Shown piece after piece: positions 14,102 through 22,177 of a stretch of DNA of 35,007 nt. Source of the DNA: an uncultured Coprococcus sp. (lineage in GTDB: Bacteria > Bacillota > Clostridia > Lachnospirales > Lachnospiraceae); contig CAKQIY010000021.1 of the NCBI GenBank assembly GCA_934247115.1, forward strand, positions 1 to 35,007. The letters run 5' to 3'. Under the pieces are notes generated by a model that ran no database searches, had not been told where the DNA came from, and saw only the letters and a list, made by a program, of their open reading frames with translations. Position numbers and translations under genes: made by a program. Every line of letters begins with the position of its first letter. Positions within the stretch are counted from its first letter, which is position 1.

Positions 14102-15124
14102 ATGCAGCAATATATGATTCAGATCATAAATAACCTGGAAAAAAAGGGGTATAAAAGATTAAATCCAGACAGTAACAACGTATACGGTAGAGCAGATGGC
14201 GATACCGTATACGTTGTTGTTATAGGGAGTAACCGCAACCTTGATGCGGAGACACTCAGGAATTTCAACAGTAAGGTGTCTGTTGATGTGAGTCTCAGCT
14301 CCTGTAAAAAAGTACAACTTTTGAATATACTCATGACACCTGATGGTATGTTCGATGAGGCGACCAGAGAAATAGTTGATGAAGTTGAGAATGTATGGCT
14401 TTTCTCTGAAGATTATGGCAAACTATATATATTTGAGAATCAACCTGCCGATTTTGATGGATTGTATGATGTTATAGACAAAAAAACGGTGGAGGGCAAT
14501 GAGCGTTCTAGGCATAATCTCAGAAGGATGTTCGGGGTCGTGACTCCAGTGCTGGTTGCTATAAATGTGCTGGTTTTTCTTGTGGGGATTTACATCGACA
14601 GTACGGCTGGTTATAAGGCGGTAGAATATAGTCTTGCTGTCAATGTAAAGGCAATATCTGAGTCAGGACAATTCTATCGTCTGTTTACTTCCATGTTCAC
14701 CCATTTTGGTATTGCACATCTGTTTGGTAATATGGTGATACTTGTAGCGCTTGGAGCCCGTGTAGAGGATATCGTGGGAAGATTGAATTATGTGATAGTT
14801 TATATTGCCGCGGGGCTTACTGCGTCTTGTGCATCGTATATAAGCTGTTATTACAATCATTCATACGATTATGCAGCCGGAGCGTCCGGAGCGATATTTG
14901 GACTTCTGGGAGTGTTGATGGTTATAGCGGTAAGAAATAAGGGGAGAGTCAGAGATCTGTCTCTGATGAATATGCTCTTGCTGGCTGTTCTGACCATAGG
15001 CAATGGTTATCTGTCAGAAGGAATAGATAATATAGCACATATGGTTGGATTTGTGGCTGGTATTGTAGCGGGCCTAGTCATTGTGTTCACCAATCAAAAG
15101 GTTGTAAAGAATAGCCGTTTATGA
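14102..15124 (+). CDS. Rhomboid-family intramembrane serine protease
   Basis: Rhomboids cleave membrane proteins within or next to their membrane helices. This 340-residue protein has a soluble N-terminal domain of about 140 residues, then six or seven membrane helices. The catalytic serine is S262 in AAGASGAIFGLLG and the histidine H313 in IAHMVGFVAG; HFGIAHLFGNM supplies the usual H-x4-H-x3-N motif. The N-terminal domain (DGDTVYVVVIG, KLYIFENQP) is common in Firmicute rhomboids but has no assigned role. The ribosome binding site is weak (AGGGATGG about 10 bases before the ATG). A perfect 16-bp inverted repeat lies in codons 25-39. The TPR-like gene follows after 35 bases and is probably co-transcribed. 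Confidence 0.93.
   Translation: MQQYMIQIINNLEKKGYKRLNPDSNNVYGRADGDTVYVVVIGSNRNLDAETLRNFNSKVSVDVSLSSCKKVQLLNILMTPDGMFDEATREIVDEVENVWLFSEDYGKLYIFENQPADFDGLYDVIDKKTVEGNERSRHNLRRMFGVVTPVLVAINVLVFLVGIYIDSTAGYKAVEYSLAVNVKAISESGQFYRLFTSMFTHFGIAHLFGNMVILVALGARVEDIVGRLNYVIVYIAAGLTASCASYISCYYNHSYDYAAGASGAIFGLLGVLMVIAVRNKGRVRDLSLMNMLLLAVLTIGNGYLSEGIDNIAHMVGFVAGIVAGLVIVFTNQKVVKNSRL
14174..14218 (+). repeat. Perfect 16-bp inverted repeat inside the rhomboid gene
   Basis: AACAACGTATACGGTA (14174-14189) is the exact complement of TACCGTATACGTTGTT (14203-14218), with a 13-base loop. It encodes a turn flanked by NNVYG and DTVYVVV. No T-run follows, so it is not an intrinsic terminator; in the mRNA it would make a stable hairpin about 72 bases after the start codon. 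Confidence 0.9.
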
Positions 15125-15159
15125 TAAAATAATACGACGATTAATGTGGGAGGCTTGTT

Positions 15160-17469
15160 ATGAGTACTGGGATTAGTATGTCAAGTGTTAATAAGATAAA
15201 AGAGCTTGCTGATAATGGTGATTACAGCCTCGCTCTCGATATACTAGAACATCAGGATTTGTCGAAATCCCTTAGTCCGCAGTTTATCAGAATCTGTGGA
15301 GAGGTGTATTATGAGAACAAGAGGTATCGCGAGGCCAGAGAAGCGCTGGTGAGAGCACATTCCATGGCTCCGGTGGGCAATAAGATTATTTATTCGATCA
15401 TAAAACTGTATTTGTCCATGGGTTACTGGAAGCTCGCTGAAAGATATTTTGAGATATACAAGTTTAATCAGAACGGCAAGGATGCTGGTACATACAGAGT
15501 AGAATATATGATAGCAAAAGCCAGGCGCAGACCTGTGAGCGAGTTGTACAGCATTCTGGTATCGGCAAACGACATGGAGACTAGTGAAGAGTGGGATTAT
15601 GAGATGCTTCTTCTCCATGCATATATACGTAATAAGGATAAGTATAACAATGCCTGTGTAGAGTTCAGGGCTCATTACAGGAATTCTTCCAGATTGTATA
15701 TGCTGGACAAGCTTATGGATGGCAGCGTGGATCTGGAAAAAGAGATATATTGTTTCCCTGATGAAGCCGAGGATACAGATCCTGAGCAGGAGATTATAAG
15801 GGAGACGGAGAACAGGATACTTGAGGACGATGAGCTCCGCATACATCCAAAGGATGCCAAGATTATGATCATGGTTGAGGATGATGCTCCTGTGACAAGT
15901 TCCATGAAGTTTAAGCAGATGTGGATCAGGTCAAAGGACAAGAAGGAGCAGAAAAGGGAACAGAAGGAGCTGAAAAAAGAAGAGAACAGTGAAGCTGAGC
16001 CCAAAAAGAAAAACCGGGGATTCTGGGGTATCATGTCCAAAAAGGAAGAGGAACTCGTCGATCAGGAGATGGCAGATATACAGAACGAGCACCTTGATAA
16101 GGCACAGCTTCTTGCGGAGGTTGTAGCTCAAAATATTGATGGTGCCGATAATGATAACGAGACGCATGGAACTGACGGCGATGCAGATATGGTTGAGATA
16201 AGCGGCGAGCTTTCGCCTGAGGAGACAGCGGTTTACAATAGTGAGCAGGAGCAGGCTGATCAGGAACAACATGAAGATGTTGATATAGAAGAAAATAATT
16301 ATGTCATAGAGGAAGAGCCGGAAGAAGTTGTTATGGTTGATGTCGATATGGATGACATTGTAGATGATGAACCAGATGTGCCGGCAGAAAAGTCCGAACC
16401 AGTCGAGGAAGAGATGTTTGATCCAGAATTTGAGTCTGATGGTTTCGAGGAGACGGCCGGGGATGATGAATCTGTCATGATAGCCGAAGAGCCGGAGATA
16501 GATGTGGAACCGGAGGTTGAGGCCGAAGAGCCGGAGGCAGACATTGAACCAGAGGCTGAAGCTGAGGAACCGGAGACAGAAGCTGAGCCGGAGGTTGAGG
16601 CCGAAGAACCGGAGGCTGAAGTTGAGAAACCGGAGACGGAAGCTGAGCCGGAGGTCGAGACCGAAGAACTGGAGACGGACATTGAACCGGATGCTGATTC
16701 AGAGGATACTATTATTGTGGAAGAGGATGTCGTTGAGGAGACGGCAGAGCCGGAGATTGTTGCTGAGGAGACATTTGATTTCGATAAAGCGTTTGAGGCT
16801 CTTGACGAGTTTACTGTAGAGGTCGATGAGGATCAGGAGTTTGAGGTGGAGGTTGATGTGACTGAACCTGAGCCTGAGCCGGCGATCCAGGAACAGGATG
16901 ATAAAGAAAAGGATATATCAATCCGGGAACTGGATGGGGAAGAACCTGATATCGATGATCAGGATCCGGATGGTGAAGAGTCTGGAGCAACGATTCAGGA
17001 CTCAGATGACGAAGATTCTGAAGCTTTGACCCAGGAACCGGAAGCTGAAGAGCCGGATACTGTTACTCAGGAGACTGAGACCACAGAGTCGGAACAGGTC
17101 ACTGAGAATCAGAGAAAACATGACTTCCCTGTATTTAAGAGCAGTCTTTTCCCTGACTATAATACAGATGGTGCGGTTATGTATGATCTTAGAGGCAGTG
17201 ACAAAGCCAAAGAGATAGAGAAGGAAGAGGTGAAGATTACGGAGAACCTCAGAAAAGAGGAGGCTCTCATAAGTGAGACTGATCGTCTTCTGGCAAGATT
17301 GGGGATAAAGTTCAATACGGAGTTTAATTCTATTCTGGATTTCAGTGATGACGACATAGCTGATACGGATGAAGATCAAGAACCATCTGTATCAGATGGG
17401 AAAACAGCATCCGGAAGTGCTGAAGAGGTACAGGATCATAATAAAAAGTCTTTTAAGTTAAAAGGCTGA
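15160..17469 (+). CDS. TPR-like protein with long acidic repeat tail
   Basis: The 769-residue product has two parts. Residues 1-190 are paired amphipathic helices of TPR type (ALDILEHQDLS, RICGEVYYENKRYREAREALVRAHSMAP, IIKLYLSMGYWKLAERYFEIYK). From about 205 it is hydrophilic: a Lys-rich patch (260-295) and then over 300 strongly acidic residues with 13-residue repeats at 450-512. The C-terminus regains pattern (FPVFKSSLFPDYNTDG, EALISETDRLLARLGIKF), possibly a short binding module. It has no signal or membrane helix. GGGAGG before the ATG supports the start. It sits between a rhomboid protease and the giant coiled-coil gene; a scaffold role is inference only. Confidence 0.82.
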   Translation: MSTGISMSSVNKIKELADNGDYSLALDILEHQDLSKSLSPQFIRICGEVYYENKRYREAREALVRAHSMAPVGNKIIYSIIKLYLSMGYWKLAERYFEIYKFNQNGKDAGTYRVEYMIAKARRRPVSELYSILVSANDMETSEEWDYEMLLLHAYIRNKDKYNNACVEFRAHYRNSSRLYMLDKLMDGSVDLEKEIYCFPDEAEDTDPEQEIIRETENRILEDDELRIHPKDAKIMIMVEDDAPVTSSMKFKQMWIRSKDKKEQKREQKELKKEENSEAEPKKKNRGFWGIMSKKEEELVDQEMADIQNEHLDKAQLLAEVVAQNIDGADNDNETHGTDGDADMVEISGELSPEETAVYNSEQEQADQEQHEDVDIEENNYVIEEEPEEVVMVDVDMDDIVDDEPDVPAEKSEPVEEEMFDPEFESDGFEETAGDDESVMIAEEPEIDVEPEVEAEEPEADIEPEAEAEEPETEAEPEVEAEEPEAEVEKPETEAEPEVETEELETDIEPDADSEDTIIVEEDVVEETAEPEIVAEETFDFDKAFEALDEFTVEVDEDQEFEVEVDVTEPEPEPAIQEQDDKEKDISIRELDGEEPDIDDQDPDGEESGATIQDSDDEDSEALTQEPEAEEPDTVTQETETTESEQVTENQRKHDFPVFKSSLFPDYNTDGAVMYDLRGSDKAKEIEKEEVKITENLRKEEALISETDRLLARLGIKFNTEFNSILDFSDDDIADTDEDQEPSVSDGKTASGSAEEVQDHNKKSFKLKG
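16507..16698 (+). repeat. 39-bp imperfect tandem repeat coding acidic 13-mers
   Basis: Successive 13-residue units follow the pattern EPEVEAEEPEADI (then EPEAEAEEPETEA, EPEVEAEEPEAEV, a 7-residue partial, EPEVETEELETDI). The DNA units have diverged mostly by transitions. Length variation between strains would be expected here. Confidence 0.8.
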
Positions 17470-17499
17470 TCAAATATGAAATAAAGTAGCATAAATATA

Positions 17500-17536
17500 T
17501 ATAATGTATTGCTTTTTATTTACGCTTGTTAAGCGT
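17500..17536 (+). promoter_or_regulatory. Promoter -10 and leader hairpin of the coiled-coil gene
   Basis: TATAAT (17500-17505) lies in an AT-rich stretch 93 bases long between the TPR-like and coiled-coil genes, with a poor -35 (TGAAAT at 17477-17482, 17-base spacer). Downstream ACGCTT/AAGCGT (17522-17527 with 17531-17536) forms a 6-bp hairpin 11 bases before the AAGGAGG ribosome binding site. Confidence 0.4.
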
Positions 17537-17562
17537 GGAACATACGGAAGGAGGCGAGGGAA

Positions 17563-20500
17563 TTGGCTGTAGATCAGACAGAAGCAATGATAGCTGCGAT
17601 CAAGGCCCAGCTTGAAAAAGAGAGGGCTGCTGAGGCTGCCAAGAAAAAGAGGCAGGAAGAAGAAGAGCTTCTTAAGAATGGTAACAAGAAAAAGGACGCA
17701 GAAACGACTAAAAGCCAACACAAAACTTTGTCCAAGGAGGAGTTAGAACGTATAGAGGCGAAAAAACGCCGTAAAAGGGAGGAAGCTCTCGGTATCGTTC
17801 ATGAGGATGAACCTGATACTTCAACTGAGGATGAAAACAAGGATGAGGACCAGACAGAGGGAGCTGGACTGAAGCCGGAAGATAAAAAAGAGGAAAAGAA
17901 GACAGAGGGACCAGCACCAAAGCTCAGTCTCAATCTTGGAGGAATCGCTGACGATATGCAGGGTGGCGGCCTTGGTAGTTTAGGCGGCGGTCTTGGCGGC
18001 ACATCCAAGAAGGAAGAAGGCCTTGGAGGCCTTGGCGGTGTCGGCCTTGGCGGCGGCCTTGGATCAAATGGTCTCGGCGGCGGTCTTGGAAGTACACCTA
18101 AGACTGAAGGCGGTCTTGGTGGCGGTCTTAATCTTGGCGGCAATAATGGTACGATTAAGTCTAAGGGCGGAGAGAATATAATAATCTCTGACGAGGATAC
18201 TGATAATACAGAGGAAGATACACTTGAGTGGGTGGCAGATAAGAATGCCAAGGTCAACAAGGTTAAGTCACCAAAGGGGGGAAGTGACCAGAATGGTGAT
18301 TTGTTCAGTATACTTCCAGACAGAAATAAAAAAGATGGTGCAGCTGAGTCACTGTACGATTTTGATGATGATGGTGATGATGACGATTTCCTTGGAGCTG
18401 GCATTGAGAATCTATCCACTATAGATGAGGAAAGTCCGGAGGAGATCGAGAAGAGAAAGGCTGCAGAAGAAGCTAAGAAGAAAGCTGAGGAAGAGGCTAA
18501 GAAGAAAGCTGAGGAAGAGGCTAAGAAGAAGGCTGAGGAAGAAGCCAGAAGAAAAGCTGAGGAGGAGAAGAAGCGTAAGGAGGCTGAGGCTGCAAGAAAG
18601 AAGGCTGCAGAAGAGAAGGCTAAGGCAGAAGCAGAAGCTAAGAAACAACAGGCTATTGATGATGCTATAAAGAATGCAGAGGAAGCCAAGAGGCACGCAG
18701 AAACTTCTAAGAAGACAATAGAGGAGTGCGAGAACACAGAGAAGGAGCTCGAGAAGCAGCTAGAGGAATTCAAGAGCAAGAAGGCGAGCTACGATGCTAA
18801 GATGACACAGGAGGCTGAGGCAAAGAAGAAGAATGATGCAGAGCTTCTTGAGCGCGAGGAGAAGGAACTTGACGATACAGTAACAAAGCTCAAAAAAGAA
18901 ATTGAGGATGTCAACAGCAAGGCCGAGACTGATTCGGATAAGCTTCTCAAGAACAGTGATCCTGAATCATACAAGAGCAATATGATCAAAGAAGCCCAGT
19001 CAGTTGCAGATAAAGCAATCAAGGCGCTTGCAGATACCAGAAAGGCCAATGTAGATAAGGGTGTAGCTGAGTTTAAAAAGGCTGCTGATGAAGATAAGAA
19101 GAAGCTGGCAGACATAGAGGCTGACAAGAAGAAGTCTATAGAAGCTGCAAAGAAGAAGCGAGCTGATGAAGAGGCGAAGGCTGCGAAGATAGTCAAGAGT
19201 GCTGAGAATGATAAGGCGAAGGCGGGAACGATATTTACGGAATCCAAGAAGGCTGAGGAGGAGGCTGATGCTAACCTGAAGAATACTTCAGAGATGGAGG
19301 CTCAGTCACAGAAAGCTCTTGATGAACTTACAAAGAAGCTTGCTGATTCTGATAAGACAGTTAAGAATGCAAAGAACAGCAGGAATGATGCAAATACAAA
19401 GCTTGCCATACAGAAGGAAGAGCTGAAGAAGGCTGAGAAGGCAGAAGAAGAGGCTAAGAAGGTCCTCGAGAAGGCTAAGCAGGCGAAGGCTGATGTGCAG
19501 AAGAAAATATCAGACAGTGAGGCATTTATCAAGAAGGCTGCTGATGATATCAAGAAGGCAGAGGAAGATAATAAGAAGATCAATGATGATGTAGCTGCAG
19601 CAAAGAAGGAGAATGAGTCGTTCAAGAATGCAAAGGCAGAGGCTAGGGAAGCGCTTGATGCAGCCAAGAAGTCTCTTGTAGAGGCGGAGGATCTTTTGTC
19701 CAAAGCCGAGGCTGCTGCAGAAGAGGCAGAGCAGATCATTGAAGAGGCCAAGATTGCAGAGGAAGTAGAGATACAGAACGCAGAAAGCCAGGCTAAGGAG
19801 AAGTCCGATAAGATAACGGCTGATGGAAAGTTGCGCGAGGCAAAGCATGAGGCGTTCCTGGCTGCAGAGGAAGAGAAATATGCCACAGCGGAGGCGGGCG
19901 AACTTGAGAAGGTTCAGACGGCGGCTATGAAAGCAGAACAGACTGCTGCAGATATGAAGGCCAAGGCAGAGGCAGATGCCAAGAAACTCCTTGACGATGC
20001 CAAGAAGAAGTCAGAGGAGCTTACAGGCAGAATCGAACAGCTTAAGACAGAGCATGCAGAGCGCATAGTAGCAAGAAAAGAGGCTGCAAAGCAGGCAAAG
20101 GAAGAGGCTGAGGAGAAGAAGAAGAAAGATCTTTCGGCTATAGATAGGGCTGAAGCTGAGGTGACAAAAAAGCTTGCTGATATAAGAAGCAAAGCTACAG
20201 CAGCAGCTAAGGTTCTTGAGAAAGCAATCAAGCGTGAAGAAGAATACAGAAAGCAGGAGGAACTGCTTAAGGCTGGTAAGATAGAGGAGGCTGCACAGGT
20301 AATAACTCAGGATGAGGAAGCAACTATGGCTGCTTCTATCAGCGAGGCTGTTGCCGCAAGACGTAAGTCCCTTCCTGATGAGGCCAAGTATCTGTATAAG
20401 TATCTTGGGGTGGAGCCTGCAGGTGCCCAGATCGTCAATGTCCTTCAGACTCTGAAGGTTGATCCTAAGAGATCAAAGAACCTTGTTATCTTAGGACAGC

Positions 20501-21051
20501 ATGGCTTTGGACTCAGCATGGTCGGTGAAGATTTTGCAAAGTTCTACTATGATATGGGAATCTGTAAGTCAGAGGCCAAGGCTAAGGTTAAGGCTAAGGT
20601 TATCAACAGTGGCAAGCTTGCTGGTGCAGTATCAAAGCTCAAGGGTGGATGTCTGATCATAGAAAGTGCAGGACTTATCACATCTGAGAGATTTAAGGAA
20701 ATGGTAGATATGTGTTCACCTGAGAAGAATGACATCAAGATCATTCTTACAGGAGAAAAGACGGCTCTCAGTAATATGCTTGCTGCAAACATGTCACAGG
20801 CCAGAGCATTTAATAACAGAGTATACTTCGATCAGATCAATGAGAATGGTATGGTCAATGTAGCTGAGTGTTACATAGAGGAGAAGGGCTTTAAGCTTGA
20901 GAGCGGAGCAGATGCGGCTATCAAGAATGCACTTCTTGGAATGGAGTCGGGTAATATTGACAGACTTCTCGGAGCAATGGATGAGGCCATGAAGGCTGCA
21001 GAGACGAGAGACCCGATTGATAAGAAGGTACTTAAGAAAGAAATAAAATAA
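17563..21051 (+). CDS. Giant Gly-rich/coiled-coil protein with degenerate AAA-like C-terminus
   Basis: TTG 17563 is the start, with AAGGAGG eight bases upstream. The 1162-residue order is: a charged helix (1-75), an acidic linker, a GGLG-repeat segment (about 133-195), an acidic segment, a long coiled coil (about 285-930) of KKAEEEA-type heptads very rich in Ala, Lys and Glu, and a globular C-terminal domain (about 935-1162). The last has a Walker A-like GQHGFGLSMVG (978-988) lacking the GK[ST], a Walker B-like GGCLIIESAG (1028-1037) and an arrangement (IKIILTGEKTALSNML) recalling CbxX/SpoVK-type AAA domains. ATP hydrolysis is therefore doubtful. There is no signal peptide. A cytosolic filament or scaffold tied to the neighbouring MreB-like protein is a hypothesis. 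Confidence 0.78.
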   Translation: MAVDQTEAMIAAIKAQLEKERAAEAAKKKRQEEEELLKNGNKKKDAETTKSQHKTLSKEELERIEAKKRRKREEALGIVHEDEPDTSTEDENKDEDQTEGAGLKPEDKKEEKKTEGPAPKLSLNLGGIADDMQGGGLGSLGGGLGGTSKKEEGLGGLGGVGLGGGLGSNGLGGGLGSTPKTEGGLGGGLNLGGNNGTIKSKGGENIIISDEDTDNTEEDTLEWVADKNAKVNKVKSPKGGSDQNGDLFSILPDRNKKDGAAESLYDFDDDGDDDDFLGAGIENLSTIDEESPEEIEKRKAAEEAKKKAEEEAKKKAEEEAKKKAEEEARRKAEEEKKRKEAEAARKKAAEEKAKAEAEAKKQQAIDDAIKNAEEAKRHAETSKKTIEECENTEKELEKQLEEFKSKKASYDAKMTQEAEAKKKNDAELLEREEKELDDTVTKLKKEIEDVNSKAETDSDKLLKNSDPESYKSNMIKEAQSVADKAIKALADTRKANVDKGVAEFKKAADEDKKKLADIEADKKKSIEAAKKKRADEEAKAAKIVKSAENDKAKAGTIFTESKKAEEEADANLKNTSEMEAQSQKALDELTKKLADSDKTVKNAKNSRNDANTKLAIQKEELKKAEKAEEEAKKVLEKAKQAKADVQKKISDSEAFIKKAADDIKKAEEDNKKINDDVAAAKKENESFKNAKAEAREALDAAKKSLVEAEDLLSKAEAAAEEAEQIIEEAKIAEEVEIQNAESQAKEKSDKITADGKLREAKHEAFLAAEEEKYATAEAGELEKVQTAAMKAEQTAADMKAKAEADAKKLLDDAKKKSEELTGRIEQLKTEHAERIVARKEAAKQAKEEAEEKKKKDLSAIDRAEAEVTKKLADIRSKATAAAKVLEKAIKREEEYRKQEELLKAGKIEEAAQVITQDEEATMAASISEAVAARRKSLPDEAKYLYKYLGVEPAGAQIVNVLQTLKVDPKRSKNLVILGQHGFGLSMVGEDFAKFYYDMGICKSEAKAKVKAKVINSGKLAGAVSKLKGGCLIIESAGLITSERFKEMVDMCSPEKNDIKIILTGEKTALSNMLAANMSQARAFNNRVYFDQINENGMVNVAECYIEEKGFKLESGADAAIKNALLGMESGNIDRLLGAMDEAMKAAETRDPIDKKVLKKEIK
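17959..18145 (+). repeat. GGLG-coding glycine-rich repeat
   Basis: Irregular copies of GGC-GGT-CTT-GG code for GGLGG and GGGLG units, interrupted twice by short charged inserts (SKKEEG, TPKTEG). Gly-Leu repeats of this kind form flexible or self-associating segments. The reading frame stays open throughout. Confidence 0.75.
18472..18567 (+). repeat. 24-bp tandem repeat in coiled-coil gene
   Basis: Four 24-base units begin at 18472, 18496, 18520 and 18544 (GCTAAGAAGAAAGCTGAGG plus AAGAG). The first three are nearly identical and the fourth has diverged. They encode the octapeptide AKKKAEEE, extending the coiled coil. The near-identity suggests recent slippage or duplication. Confidence 0.85.
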
Positions 21052-21096
21052 ATATCGGCATAGTTGGACAATAAGTAGAATTGTGTTGAAAAAAAG

Positions 21097-21140
21097 AATA
21101 CCAGTGCTTATAATATCTGTGTTATGGCACTGGTATTTTT
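21097..21140 (+). terminator. Intrinsic terminator after the coiled-coil gene
   Basis: AATACCAGTGC (21097-21107) pairs perfectly with GCACTGGTATT (21127-21137), with a 19-base loop and a run of five T (21136-21140). It lies between the coiled-coil and mreB-like genes, so the latter needs read-through or a promoter in the 40 bases that follow (TTATACGATTAAA is a weak candidate). Confidence 0.88.
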
Positions 21141-21180
21141 GTGCTGATTTATACGATTAAAAGATGTAAGGAGAATTTAT

Positions 21181-22173
21181 ATGCTTTCAACTGATATAGG
21201 AGTAGATCTGGGAACATCGAATGTATTGATAAGCGTCAGAGGCAAAGGGGTTGTTGTTGACCAGCCATCTGTTGTTGCATATGAGGTATCCAGTAAGAAG
21301 GTTATAGCCATTGGTACAAAGGCCAAGAAGATGATAGGAAAGACTCCGGAGAATATAGAGGTTGTCAGACCTCTCAATAAAGGAGTCATATCTGATTACA
21401 CAATAGCGGAGATCATGCTCAAGGCATTTATCAGAAGTGCCATGGAGAAGAGGTCTGGAGTAGGAAGACCGAGAATATGCGTTTGTGTTCCAAGTGGTGT
21501 CACAGAGGTACAGAGACGAGCTGTAGAGGAGGCTGTATACAAGACCGGTGCTAAGATGGTTTATGTTATGGAAGAGCCGCTTGCGGCGGCTGTAGGAGCT
21601 AATGTGGATATATATGAGGCCAAGGGTAATATGGTAGTTGACATAGGCGGCGGAACTACTGACATCGCTGTAATATCTCTTGGGGGAGCCGTTGAGAGCA
21701 GTTCCATAAAGTATGCGGGGGATGATTACAACAGTGCTCTGGTGAAGTATGCCAGAAGAAGATATAATCTGTTGATCGGAGAACAGACGGCGGAGAACGC
21801 CAAGATCGCGATAGGTTCAGTTGTGCCAAGGGATCATGATGTGGAATATGTCATAAAGGGAAGAGATCTGATCAAGGGGCTTCCTAAGGCGGTGACGATA
21901 ACGGCAAATGAGACTGTGACCGCATTTGAGGAGACAACTAATCATATAATGGGAGCTATACACAATGTGCTTGAGACTGCACCACCTGAGCTTGTATCGG
22001 ATATTGCTGTGTCGGGAATTGTACTCACTGGAGGAGGAAGCCTGATATATGGAATGGATAAGCTGATAAAGGAGAAGACAGGGATAGAAGCGTATGTGTC
22101 GGATAAGGCATTGGAGGCAGTTGCCCTTGGTGCTGGAATGTCGGTCAATCTCGGTGAGAAAAAGGAAGACTAA
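21181..22173 (+). CDS. MreB/Mbl-family actin-like rod-shape protein
   Basis: MreB-type proteins polymerise into membrane-associated filaments that guide wall synthesis. The 330-residue product has the actin-fold nucleotide motifs: phosphate 1 (DIGVDLGTSNVLI), connect 1 region (RPLNKGVISDY), phosphate 2 (VVDIGGGTTDIAVISLGG) and adenosine (GIVLTGGGSLIYGM). VYVMEEPLAAAVGANVDI is typical of MreB. AAGGAG is eight bases upstream of the ATG. mreC and mreD are absent, so this is more likely an Mbl/MreBH-type paralogue than the main mreB, although the main copy cannot be seen here. It lies downstream of the giant coiled-coil gene and four bases before ygiQ. Confidence 0.9.
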   Translation: MLSTDIGVDLGTSNVLISVRGKGVVVDQPSVVAYEVSSKKVIAIGTKAKKMIGKTPENIEVVRPLNKGVISDYTIAEIMLKAFIRSAMEKRSGVGRPRICVCVPSGVTEVQRRAVEEAVYKTGAKMVYVMEEPLAAAVGANVDIYEAKGNMVVDIGGGTTDIAVISLGGAVESSSIKYAGDDYNSALVKYARRRYNLLIGEQTAENAKIAIGSVVPRDHDVEYVIKGRDLIKGLPKAVTITANETVTAFEETTNHIMGAIHNVLETAPPELVSDIAVSGIVLTGGGSLIYGMDKLIKEKTGIEAYVSDKALEAVALGAGMSVNLGEKKED

Positions 22174-22177
22174 ATAT

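Noticed and set aside
14174..14218. Intragenic inverted repeat as an intrinsic terminator
   Set aside because: No T-run follows the stem.
16299..18779. Long antisense frames rich in Ser or Pro opposite the acidic and glycine-rich genes
   Set aside because: They mirror low-complexity codons of the sense genes, lack ribosome binding sites and have no recognisable domain.
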